A DNA stretch of 64,000 nt from Planococcus halotolerans (GTDB lineage: Bacteria > Bacillota > Bacilli > Bacillales_A > Planococcaceae): positions 248,001-312,000 of the forward strand of contig NZ_QLZR01000001.1 of assembly GCF_003289955.1 (NCBI RefSeq), in the 5' to 3' direction. A model generated the notes under the pieces. It was not told the origin of the DNA. It saw only the letters and a list, made by a program, of their open reading frames with translations, and searched no databases. This document shows, one piece after another, positions 34,905 through 42,324 of this stretch. The stretch's first letter is position 1; every line of letters starts with the position of its first letter. The translations under genes were made by a program, and so were the position numbers.

Positions 34905-37484
34905 ATGTTAAAAAAACATCCTTACTGGTCGTTGCTGGCTATCAGCTTTGCGCTTGCCATCCTGTCCCACGGCGTCTTTCTTTATCAATGGACACAAGGA
35001 CATTATATGGCTGGCGTCAATGATGGCTTGTCACAGATGATGCCTTTCAAACATCTTCTATATGAACAATATACTAATGGTGAATTATTCTATTCCTTCG
35101 ATTTCGGATTAGGTGCCGGCACATTCAGTGAGCTGGCTTATTATTTTTCTACATCTATTGTATTTCTATTGACCATCCCATTTGTCTGGCTGCTGGACAT
35201 AACTGGCATTATCCAGGAGCCCGACGTGCTTTTCTGGGCAAATGCTGCGGTTTTCATCAGTGTCATCCGCATGAGTTTTGTGCTGTTCATTACGTCCCGC
35301 GTTTTTATGTATATAAAAATTCCTTATTGGCCGTCGTTGGTTGGTGCATCCGTCTACGGTGTTTCAGGAATGTTTTTCCGGCACACCGTGTATTGGGAGT
35401 TTTTTGCTGATGCATTTCTATGGCTTCCTTTACTTATATTAGGCGTCGAAAAAATATTCAGAGAACAAAAACCCGGCTGGTTTCTTTTAGCGGTTTCCAT
35501 TTCATTTTTCGATAACTTCTATTTTGCCTATATCAATTTCCTCTTGGCCGCCATCTACATCCTGTTCCGCCTGTTGATCCCGTTGACGGATGACGAAAAA
35601 AACCGCAAGAAAAAATTGCTGACATTCACGGGGACCGGCATTATCGGTTTCGGCATTAGTGCTGTAGCTTTTATCCCTGCGGTTTATGCGTATTTAAATA
35701 ATCACCGTCCACCGTTTCAACAGGAAATCCCGATCTTCGATCCTTTTGACAATATTCTTTATACCAGCCGGTACATTATTTTACCGGCATTATTTATAGT
35801 GTTTTTATTTATGTTCCGTTTTTACCGCAATAAAACCTTCCGCCTTTTTGCATTGCTCGGAATCGCGGGGATACTGATGCATCTAAGCCCACTAGTCAGC
35901 AGTGTCTTCAATGGATTTTCCGCCCCGCAATACCGGTGGGAATATTTCATATCTTTCGCAGCAGGCGGTGCAATCGCCAGCGGACTAAGCATGCTTTCTA
36001 AAGTTTCACGCCGCAGTTTATTACTGGCGGCCGGGTTTACTGGCCTCATCTATTTAATTTATGCGTTATTGGACCCTGCTCTGGAATTCGATTGGATGGA
36101 AACCGGCCTCGTCCTCGGCGGTCTGCTATTGACTATTGCCACTGTTTGGACAGCAACCCAGTTCAGGAAGTCCAGTGCAATAAGTATGGTTGGGACGGTT
36201 TTATTGGTATGGCTGATTGTCTTCGCTAATTTCTACCAGTCAGAAAAAATTCTGGAGATGGGAAATGTCGCGCAGGTAAACAAAGAACTGATTACGGGCG
36301 AGGATTATGACGATCTTGAAATCCGCGGCCTGCTCGAACAGATCCATGACCGTGAAGACGATGAAATGTATCGAATTGAGTGGATGCAAGGCGTTCGCAA
36401 TAACACGCCGATTGTGCAGGATTTCCAGGGGTTGAGTGCATACTCGAGCATCTTGAATAAAAACCTCTTGTATTTTTATCTCTATGATATGGAAATCGAT
36501 ATGGGTCGTGAAAGTGTCAGCCGTTATGCAACGCTCGGCAATCGCGCGAATCTCTTTAGCCTGGTCCGCGGCAAATACATCATCCGTCCAACTGAAGACG
36601 CCAATATCCCTTATGGTTTCAATGAAATTTTCGCTTCAGAAAATTATAAGGTATACGAAAATGAAAACGTGCTGCCCTTTGCAAGAGGCGCAACAGAAGT
36701 TTATTCCGAAGAAAAGCTGACGATGCATCCGCCCCTGGTTCGTGAGCATGCGATGCTCAATGGTATTGTCCTGAATAACGAAGAAGAAGGCAGTCCAATC
36801 CAGGTAACTGGTGATATCACTTCGGACTTCACCCTTGAAGAAAAAGTGGCCAGTTATGACGATGGCATTCTGGAAGTGACCGGTAAAACAGGCGGCATTG
36901 ATCTGGTCTGGGAAGATCCTACTGAAGGTCCAGGAGACCTCTATGTTTCTTTCAACCTGGTAAACACTGCCGAGGATAAAGGTTTTAATCTCACAGTCAA
37001 TGACTATGTCACTTCCCGCAAATCAAATCAATCCGTCTATAAAACCTATGTGGATGACTTGACCATCCGTGTGCCTTCTCAGGAACGTGTCCGTATCCGT
37101 GTACCCAAAGGTCGATATTTCTTAACTGAAATCCAATTGTTCGAAGAGGATTATGAAGCATTGGAAAGAGAAGCGGCTGAACCAACCGGCTTGAAAGAAC
37201 TGAATATAGATGGAAGCCGGGTTGAAATTTTATACGATAACAGTGCAAATGATGATTATTTATCCGCCGTTATCCCTTATGAAATTGGATGGAGCGCAGA
37301 AGTGAATGGTATCGACACAGAAGTGTTGAAAGCCAATTACGCTTTTGTCGGCGTACCGATTGAAGCAGGCGAAAATCGCATTGTATTTACTTACCGCCCT
37401 CCGTTTTTCGCCCCTTCATTGATAGTAAGTATCCTATCTCTTTTCTTCGCAGCCTTTTGGATATTCAGAAAAAGAGCAGCCTGA
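34905..37484 (+). CDS. YfhO-family membrane glycosyltransferase (GT-C-like)
   Basis: The 859-aa protein has about twelve to fourteen hydrophobic segments in its first ~470 residues and a large extracellular domain after that, then a final helix near the C-terminus (PSLIVSILSLFFAAFWIF). The N-terminal region contains MAGVNDGLSQMMPFKHLLYE and GLGAGTFSELAYYFS, typical of YfhO. In B. subtilis YfhO is the probable extracytoplasmic transferase that adds GlcNAc to lipoteichoic acid, using carrier made by CsbB and moved by GtcA. It starts with ATG 34905, 19 bp after the GtrA stop; the ribosome binding site is weak (GTCGGTGA). Confidence 0.9.
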   Translation: MLKKHPYWSLLAISFALAILSHGVFLYQWTQGHYMAGVNDGLSQMMPFKHLLYEQYTNGELFYSFDFGLGAGTFSELAYYFSTSIVFLLTIPFVWLLDITGIIQEPDVLFWANAAVFISVIRMSFVLFITSRVFMYIKIPYWPSLVGASVYGVSGMFFRHTVYWEFFADAFLWLPLLILGVEKIFREQKPGWFLLAVSISFFDNFYFAYINFLLAAIYILFRLLIPLTDDEKNRKKKLLTFTGTGIIGFGISAVAFIPAVYAYLNNHRPPFQQEIPIFDPFDNILYTSRYIILPALFIVFLFMFRFYRNKTFRLFALLGIAGILMHLSPLVSSVFNGFSAPQYRWEYFISFAAGGAIASGLSMLSKVSRRSLLLAAGFTGLIYLIYALLDPALEFDWMETGLVLGGLLLTIATVWTATQFRKSSAISMVGTVLLVWLIVFANFYQSEKILEMGNVAQVNKELITGEDYDDLEIRGLLEQIHDREDDEMYRIEWMQGVRNNTPIVQDFQGLSAYSSILNKNLLYFYLYDMEIDMGRESVSRYATLGNRANLFSLVRGKYIIRPTEDANIPYGFNEIFASENYKVYENENVLPFARGATEVYSEEKLTMHPPLVREHAMLNGIVLNNEEEGSPIQVTGDITSDFTLEEKVASYDDGILEVTGKTGGIDLVWEDPTEGPGDLYVSFNLVNTAEDKGFNLTVNDYVTSRKSNQSVYKTYVDDLTIRVPSQERVRIRVPKGRYFLTEIQLFEEDYEALEREAAEPTGLKELNIDGSRVEILYDNSANDDYLSAVIPYEIGWSAEVNGIDTEVLKANYAFVGVPIEAGENRIVFTYRPPFFAPSLIVSILSLFFAAFWIFRKRAA

Positions 37485-37503
37485 CGTGGAATAGCTCGAA
37501 AGC

Positions 37504-37528
37504 GTTTAGCTGAAGGACTATCGGGAAT
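37504..37528 (+). promoter_or_regulatory. SigB-type promoter of the SDR gene
   Basis: GTTTAG (37504-37509), 13 bp, GGGAAT (37523-37528), close to the SigB consensus GTTTAA-N13-15-GGGTAT. It lies 38 bp before the ATG of a YdaD-like general stress gene. Confidence 0.78.
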
Positions 37529-37566
37529 AGGAAAGTCATGGAATCAACTTTTTAGGAGGAGATAAA

Positions 37567-38442
37567 ATGGCTAAGGATAAGTATGAAAAAATTGACGAAG
37601 CAATCGACCCGCAGGAACAAGGACGGCAACCGGGATTGGAAGAAAAAATGGATCCCGAACCGATTTACGACGACAAAGACTATAAAGGCGCCGATAAATT
37701 GAAAGGCAAGACAGCCTTGATTACGGGCGGTGACAGCGGCATCGGACGGGCAGTAGCTGTCGCTTTCGCTAAAGAAGGCGCAAATGTCGCGATTGCATAT
37801 CTTGATGAACATGATGACGCTGAAGAAACAGTAAAAGCTGTCGAGTCGTATGGCGGCAAATGCATAAAATTAGCTACTGACATCAGCCAAGTCGAAAACT
37901 GCAATCAGCTGATCGTTGATGTCATTGGAGAGTTCGGCGAGCTTAATATTCTTGTAAATAATGCCGGCAAGCAATTTCCACAGGATGATTTCCTGAACAT
38001 TTCACAGGATCAATTACGTGAAACTTTTGAAACGAATATCTTTTCGATGTTCTATTTGACACAAGCTGCAATACCACATTTGCAAAAAGGTGATTCAATC
38101 ATAAACACCTCTTCTGTCACAGCATACAGAGGTTCACCTTCGCTTATTGACTATTCAGCTACAAAAGGCGCAATAACAGCATTCACACGATCGTTGGCTT
38201 CAAATCTTATCGACTCTGGCATCCGCGTTAATTCAGTAGCGCCGGGACCAATTTGGACACCGCTTATCCCTGCAACTTTCGATGCTGAAAAAGTCGGCGA
38301 GCATGGCGGGGATACACCGATGGAACGCCGTGGGCAGCCTGCTGAGCTGGCACCGGCTTATGTTTATCTGGCAGCTAAAGATTCAAGCTACGTTACAGGA
38401 GAGACCATCCATGTAAACGGCGGAGACTTTATCAGTTCGTAA
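37567..38442 (+). CDS. Short-chain dehydrogenase, general stress protein 39-like (YdaD)
   Basis: The 291-aa SDR oxidoreductase has a ~45-residue N-terminal extension (PQEQGRQPGLEEKMDPEPIYDD) typical of YdaD/YhdF/YhxC-type stress SDRs. It has the NAD(P) motif TGGDSGIGRAVAVAFAKEG, NNAG, the catalytic YSATKGAI and PGPIWTPL. Its substrate is unknown. The start follows TTAGGAGG, and a SigB promoter precedes it, as for B. subtilis ydaD. A terminator follows. Confidence 0.93.
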   Translation: MAKDKYEKIDEAIDPQEQGRQPGLEEKMDPEPIYDDKDYKGADKLKGKTALITGGDSGIGRAVAVAFAKEGANVAIAYLDEHDDAEETVKAVESYGGKCIKLATDISQVENCNQLIVDVIGEFGELNILVNNAGKQFPQDDFLNISQDQLRETFETNIFSMFYLTQAAIPHLQKGDSIINTSSVTAYRGSPSLIDYSATKGAITAFTRSLASNLIDSGIRVNSVAPGPIWTPLIPATFDAEKVGEHGGDTPMERRGQPAELAPAYVYLAAKDSSYVTGETIHVNGGDFISS

Positions 38443-38450
38443 TAGCCAAG

Positions 38451-38471
38451 ACCCTCATTTGAGGGTTTTTC
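38451..38471 (+). terminator. Terminator after the SDR gene
   Basis: The short stem ACCCTC / GAGGGT with loop ATTT is followed by TTTT. Confidence 0.75.
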
Positions 38472-38491
38472 GCTATTTTTCTGTTATTTAC

Positions 38492-38516
38492 GATTTTTAA
38501 AGGAAAATCCGGGTAT
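38492..38516 (+). promoter_or_regulatory. Possible SigB promoter of the YndM-like gene
   Basis: GATTTT (38492-38497), 13 bp, GGGTAT (38511-38516). The -10 is perfect and the -35 is imperfect. Confidence 0.55.
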
Positions 38517-38556
38517 ACAGCGAGTAATGATAAAAGTATTCCAGGAGGTGATTGAG

Positions 38557-38952
38557 TTGAAATACATCGAGGCTTTGCTCATTAAGTTTGCTATGATTTT
38601 TTCAGTCCTCTTCGTCATTCTTGGACTTGCATATGGAGTTGAACTCTTTGAGATTTTTATCTTGAGCCTTATTATTACAGTAGTTGGATTTGTCGGAGAT
38701 CTCACCATTTATCCGAAAACATCCAATAAGGTTGCGACTGGCGGGGATTTTGTTATAGTCTTCCTGGCAGTATGGTTATTGGGTATGTGGCTGATTCAAA
38801 ATCCCGACTTTTCACTGGTTATGGCCGCCCTCTATTCTGCTATCGTTGTTGCAGCTGGAGAATGGTTCTTCCATATCTACCTGACAAAACGTGTTTGGGG
38901 ACATAAGGAAACTTCCCATACTACCGAACATGATGAACCAAGGCAATCATGA
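38557..38952 (+). CDS. YndM-family (DUF2512) membrane protein
   Basis: The 131-aa protein has four predicted transmembrane helices and the conserved beginning KYIEALLIKFAMIF, with VGDLTIYPKTSNKVATGGDF between helices two and three. I start at TTG 38557 because AGGAGGTGATTGAG lies immediately before it; the frame is open upstream to an ATG at 38527 that would include the ribosome binding site. YndM proteins occur in Bacillales and have no known function; the promoter suggests a general stress role. Confidence 0.88.
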   Translation: MKYIEALLIKFAMIFSVLFVILGLAYGVELFEIFILSLIITVVGFVGDLTIYPKTSNKVATGGDFVIVFLAVWLLGMWLIQNPDFSLVMAALYSAIVVAAGEWFFHIYLTKRVWGHKETSHTTEHDEPRQS

Positions 38953-39085
38953 CACAGAAAAGCGACGGTACCCGTTTAGCTCTGTGCTCCTGCATCGCTG
39001 CGCTAGCTTCGTCGCAAAGCCTTGACCTCGCAGGCGTCGGTCAAGACTTGGCCGCCGGAGTCTGGACAACGAAAAGCGGCGGCAC
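38953..39085 (+). repeat. Family A intergenic repeat, copy 4 (partial)
   Basis: Starts GAAAAGCGACGGTACCCGTTTAGCTC, contains the module CTCCTGCATCGCTGCGCTAGCTTCGTCG, and ends GGCCGCCGGAGTCTGGAC followed by the start of another unit (GAAAAGCGGCGGCACCCGTT). The central part differs from copies 1 and 3. Confidence 0.7.
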
Positions 39086-39090
39086 CCGTT

Positions 39091-39125
39091 AAACCCCTGA
39101 AACTTTATAGTTTCAGGGGTTTTTA
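39091..39125. terminator. Bidirectional terminator
   Basis: A 14-bp perfect stem AAACCCCTGAAACT / AGTTTCAGGGGTTT abuts the stop codon of the YqjF-like gene. Confidence 0.88.
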
Positions 39126-39806
39126 AGTTTCAATTACTGGAGGAAAAAACCGTACTTTTTTCACTTCAGCATAATGTGCCATCGGCTTTTCATTTTTAAA
39201 TTTTTTGCCGAGATAAGGTGCCATCGTGTTTTCTGAGATTTCCCCTTGAACATATTTAAGCTTCCATGGCTTGTGAGCTATATCGAGCCGAAGTAATTGG
39301 TGTGCCGGTTTTGTCCATAGACAATAACGTTCAGTCAGCCATTTTTCGAGTTCAGTCGACACAGCTGGCTGCGGCAAAATACGATACTCCAAAGCGATCT
39401 TTTCTTGAGGTCCTTCTTTTTTCATAGTTTCACTTCTAAAAAGGATTTTCCCCTCATTCTTATCAAATGACATCCTCGCCCTTCGATACGGCAGAAAACC
39501 TCCAACTGAAGCAATTTCCACTGCCAATTTGCTGTTCGCATCCAAACTGAAAAAGTAGACGCCGCTTCGGTTTTTATATCTGACATAGGTCCTGACATTC
39601 GCTTCAAGGAAGTTTGCAGCACCGGGTACCGGCGGCATAAACCTGGGTCTGGTGCCTCTCGCTTTAAAAAGGACAATACCAATCCATGCCCGGTTATCGT
39701 AAAGATCCAGTTCTAATTCCACCGGAATATGTTTTCGAATATCTGCAGGATCAACCGGCCAATGGAGAAACAAAAGATCATGCCAGTTTTGAGTCATCAT
39801 CCACAT
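39123..39806 (-). CDS. YqjF-family (DUF2071) protein
   Basis: The 227-aa cytoplasmic protein has the family hallmarks HDLLFLHWPVDPADIRKHIP near the N-terminus, WIGIVLFKARGTRPRFMPPVPG, NVRTYVRYKNRSGVYFFSLDA and a final VRFFPPV. B. subtilis YqjF belongs to this family; its reaction is unknown. The start ATG follows AAAAAAGGAGGCAAG. It is monocistronic between two terminators. Confidence 0.9.
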   Translation of the reverse strand: MWMMTQNWHDLLFLHWPVDPADIRKHIPVELELDLYDNRAWIGIVLFKARGTRPRFMPPVPGAANFLEANVRTYVRYKNRSGVYFFSLDANSKLAVEIASVGGFLPYRRARMSFDKNEGKILFRSETMKKEGPQEKIALEYRILPQPAVSTELEKWLTERYCLWTKPAHQLLRLDIAHKPWKLKYVQGEISENTMAPYLGKKFKNEKPMAHYAEVKKVRFFPPVIET

Positions 39807-39835
39807 TTTTCTTGCCTCCTTTTTTACCCTCCATT

Positions 39836-39866
39836 AAAAGAAGCCTCTTCCGTAAAAGAGGCTCTG
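39836..39866 (-). terminator. Terminator after the Mn-catalase gene
   Basis: The stem AGCCTCTT / AAGAGGCT is followed on the minus strand by a T-rich tract, immediately after the stop at 39874. Confidence 0.85.
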
Positions 39867-39873
39867 TCAAATA

Positions 39874-40692
39874 TTAGTCATTTTCACCTGGTAAAGTGTT
39901 GTGTGCTTCAGGTGGTGCCGGTTTTAATTCTGGAATTCCACCCATCGCTTTGCTTTCTTCAACTTTAAATGCTTGACCATCCGGCGCAGGGTGTTTTAGG
40001 AAATCAAGCTGTGAAGCAGTGCTATCCGAATTTGTATACAAGGTATGTGAGAATTCTGTCGCTTCCCATTCAGGCGGCACTGTAGAAGGTACGATGACGC
40101 CTTCTTTAGCTTCCATTTCTTTAATCGCTGCCAGCCACTGATTTTGGTGCATTGTATCACGGGCAATCAAGAAGGAGAATAGGTCTTTTACGCCTCTGTC
40201 ATCCGTCATGCTGTATAGCCGCGCCACTTGCAGACGCCCTTGTGACTCCGCATTGACGTTGGCACGGAAATCAGCCAGGAGATTGCCGCTTGCTACAATA
40301 TATCCAGCATTCCAAGGCACACCGTTGCTGTCTTTTGGTGATGCTCCCAAACCATGCACAATTGCATGCTGTGGATTCATGCCACCCATAATTGCACCAA
40401 CAACCGGATCAGCCGCTGCTTTTTCCTGTTCATAGACAGGAGCGCCTTCCAATAATCTGGCGACCAACGTTGCCAGCATTTCAATATGCCCGATTTCCTG
40501 TGTTCCTGTATCCATCAATAAATCTCTGTATTTTTCATTGCCTCTTGTATTCCAGCTCTGGAATAAGTATTGCAATGCTACGGACATTTCACCGAACTGA
40601 CCGCCAATCAGTTCCTGTACCTGTTTCGCGAACACCGGATCCGGAGCATCCGGTTTTGCATGATATTGAAGCTCTTTTCTGTGGAAAAACAT
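39874..40692 (-). CDS. Manganese catalase
   Basis: The 272-aa non-haem catalase has the dimanganese ligands of the family: Glu35 (GGQFGEMSVALQY), Glu66 and His69 (GTQEIGHIEM), Glu149 (NVNAESQGRL) and His182 (RDTMHQNQW). It disproportionates hydrogen peroxide in the cytoplasm. I start at ATG 40692, nine bases after GGAG; the GTG two codons upstream is too close to it. It lies 22 bp after the small repeat protein gene and probably shares its SigB promoter. The B. subtilis homologue YdbD is SigB-dependent. Confidence 0.94.
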   Translation of the reverse strand: MFFHRKELQYHAKPDAPDPVFAKQVQELIGGQFGEMSVALQYLFQSWNTRGNEKYRDLLMDTGTQEIGHIEMLATLVARLLEGAPVYEQEKAAADPVVGAIMGGMNPQHAIVHGLGASPKDSNGVPWNAGYIVASGNLLADFRANVNAESQGRLQVARLYSMTDDRGVKDLFSFLIARDTMHQNQWLAAIKEMEAKEGVIVPSTVPPEWEATEFSHTLYTNSDSTASQLDFLKHPAPDGQAFKVEESKAMGGIPELKPAPPEAHNTLPGEND

Positions 40693-40714
40693 AAACACAC
40701 TCTCCTGTCAGTTT

Positions 40715-41032
40715 TTAGTTTTGGTCGGAATCAATCTTTCCTTCACTTTCACTGGAGCTATCTTTCGGATGTCCGCCATCGTAATCCGAGGCGTTTCCGC
40801 CGGCATTGAAAGATTTGTCTTCAATTTCATCCTTGCCATGCTGGCGTCTTGCATATTCTTCACCATTCTTTATGCGGCCATCGCTGTCCGGCTGACTGTC
40901 TTTCGGGTGTCCGCCATCGTAATCCGAAGAATTTCCTCCCGCATTAAAATCCTTACTGTCTGATGTTCCGTTTTCTTCTTGCTGTTCCATCCTTTCAGGA
41001 TCGAGATTACGCTCATTCTGCTTGTCAGTCAT
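40715..41032 (-). CDS. Small hydrophilic stress protein with internal duplication
   Basis: The 105-aa, highly charged, probably disordered protein has two copies of the unit FNAGGNxSDYDGGHPKDS followed by xS(D/E)G(K/R)I, near residues 29-54 and 75-100. It lacks cysteine and any hydrophobic segment. The start ATG follows GAAGGAGGAGGCCGTG. A near-consensus SigB promoter lies 41 bp upstream. It is co-transcribed with Mn-catalase, so a role in desiccation or oxidative stress protection is plausible, but the family is unrecognised. Confidence 0.85.
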   Translation of the reverse strand: MTDKQNERNLDPERMEQQEENGTSDSKDFNAGGNSSDYDGGHPKDSQPDSDGRIKNGEEYARRQHGKDEIEDKSFNAGGNASDYDGGHPKDSSSESEGKIDSDQN

Positions 41033-41072
41033 CACGGCCTCCTCCTTCAAAAATTTTACATACATAGTTTGA

Positions 41073-41097
41073 ATACCCCCATAAGTCCGGATAAAAC
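41073..41097 (-). promoter_or_regulatory. SigB-type promoter of the small protein/Mn-catalase operon
   Basis: On the minus strand GTTTTA (41092-41097), 13 bp, GGGTAT (41073-41078), a near-perfect SigB promoter. Confidence 0.85.
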
Positions 41098-41193
41098 ATA
41101 GTTATTTGATATTAAAATACAAAAGCGTGGTATATAAGCTTTCCTTTCTCTGTTCCTGATCCCATTTGCATAAGTGGTTCTCCTTGAAGCAGT

Positions 41194-41218
41194 GTTTCAG
41201 TATTGCAGTGAAGGGTAA
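41194..41218 (+). promoter_or_regulatory. SigB-type promoter of the DJ-1/PfpI gene
   Basis: GTTTCA (41194-41199), 13 bp, GGGTAA (41213-41218), lying 40 bp before the ATG. It is divergent from the SigB promoter at 41073-41097. Confidence 0.8.
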
Positions 41219-41258
41219 ATGAAGAAGTAGAGAACATAAATGTTGAGGAGGAAAAAGC

Positions 41259-41963
41259 ATGGCAAAAGTTTTGGCTGTTCTTTCAGGCGGATATACAGAT
41301 GAAAAAAACAATTACGTTACAGGATGGTGGGCGGAAGAACTATTTGCGCCAGCTATGGAACTGGAAAAGGAAGGCCATACCGTTGGAATCGCAACTTTGC
41401 TTGGCGGCAAACCGGTTGTAGATCCATTAAGCCTGTCAGAAGATTACGATCCTGAAGGGAAGTACAAAAAATTATATGAATCCGGACTCGCTGATAAAAC
41501 CACACCTCTTGTAGACGTTAAAGCGAGCGACTATGACGCTATTTTGATTGTAGGCGGCCACGGTGCAATGTTTGATCTTGCACACAGTGAAGAACTTCAT
41601 AATATGATCAATATTGTATATGAACTTGGTGGAATTGTTTCTGCCGTCTGCCACGGTCCCGCTCCATTAATTTATACAAAAACGAAAGACGGACGGCCGT
41701 TATTGGAAGGATTGGATGTGACTGGCTATCCAAACGACAAGGAGCCGGAAGAAGTACGCGGTCTGCTTCCCTTCAGCCTTGAAGACGAACTGAGCAGAAT
41801 TGGAAATTACTCTAAAGCCGAAGATCAGGATCAATACGCGGTCTGGGCGAACGAACGTATCCTGACTGGGCGCGATCCTCATTCCTCCGAGCTCTTCGGC
41901 AGAGAACTGGCAAAAGCTTTAACCCGCCGGGAGCTGGAACAGGAAGAGAAGTACTTTGATTAA
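41259..41963 (+). CDS. DJ-1/PfpI-family protein (Hsp31-like glyoxalase or chaperone)
   Basis: The 234-aa protein has the nucleophile elbow with Cys131 in IVSAVCHGPAPLIYTKTKDG, an acidic residue Glu26 in WWAEELFAPA, and GGHGAMFDLAHSEELH, which is the type 1 glutamine-amidotransferase-like arrangement of Hsp31/DJ-1. Such proteins detoxify methylglyoxal or repair glycated proteins. The start follows TTGAGGAGG and a SigB promoter lies upstream. A small ATACCC / GGGTAT hairpin follows the stop. Confidence 0.92.
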   Translation: MAKVLAVLSGGYTDEKNNYVTGWWAEELFAPAMELEKEGHTVGIATLLGGKPVVDPLSLSEDYDPEGKYKKLYESGLADKTTPLVDVKASDYDAILIVGGHGAMFDLAHSEELHNMINIVYELGGIVSAVCHGPAPLIYTKTKDGRPLLEGLDVTGYPNDKEPEEVRGLLPFSLEDELSRIGNYSKAEDQDQYAVWANERILTGRDPHSSELFGRELAKALTRRELEQEEKYFD

Positions 41964-41983
41964 TACCCTTCTTATGAGGGTAT
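41958..41983 (+). promoter_or_regulatory. SigB-type promoter of the small membrane protein
   Basis: GATTAA (41958-41963, overlapping the DJ-1 stop), 14 bp, GGGTAT (41978-41983). The same bases form a hairpin (ATACCC...GGGTAT), so termination and initiation signals overlap. Confidence 0.68.
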
Positions 41984-42019
41984 AGAAATAGAAACATACA
42001 GAACGGGGAGGTAGTATTT

Positions 42020-42238
42020 GTGAGCGATAAAAATAATAATGAACCGCAGGAACGCAAGGATTATATGAGAGACAGCACCGAGAATATGGATCACCCTCCT
42101 GAGAAAAAGGAAGGGATCCAGGAACCGAATGTGAAAGAAATGCCTAAAATCAAAATCGGTGTAGCTATCTTTGTAGTCATTGTACTGATCATCCTCGCAT
42201 TAGGAATCGGATTTGATCTGTTCGGGCTGATGGACTGA
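42020..42238 (+). CDS. Small single-pass membrane protein, 72 aa
   Basis: This protein has a polar N-terminal half (NNNEPQERKDYMRDSTENMD) and one C-terminal transmembrane helix (IGVAIFVVIVLIILALGIGF). It starts with GTG after GGGGAGGTAGTATTT. I do not recognise a family. Its promoter and location point to the general stress regulon; the topology suggests a membrane-tethered disordered tail. Confidence 0.82.
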   Translation: MSDKNNNEPQERKDYMRDSTENMDHPPEKKEGIQEPNVKEMPKIKIGVAIFVVIVLIILALGIGFDLFGLMD

Positions 42239-42274
42239 TATATATTCAGACAATAACTTTCATCTACAGAATAT

Positions 42275-42311
42275 AAAAAAGCTCTCCCAACAGAAATGGG
42301 AGAGCTTTTTT
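42275..42311. terminator. Bidirectional terminator
   Basis: A 14-bp perfect stem AAAAAAGCTCTCCC / GGGAGAGCTTTTTT lies between convergent genes. Confidence 0.93.
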
Positions 42312-42324
42312 GCCTTGAATTTTT

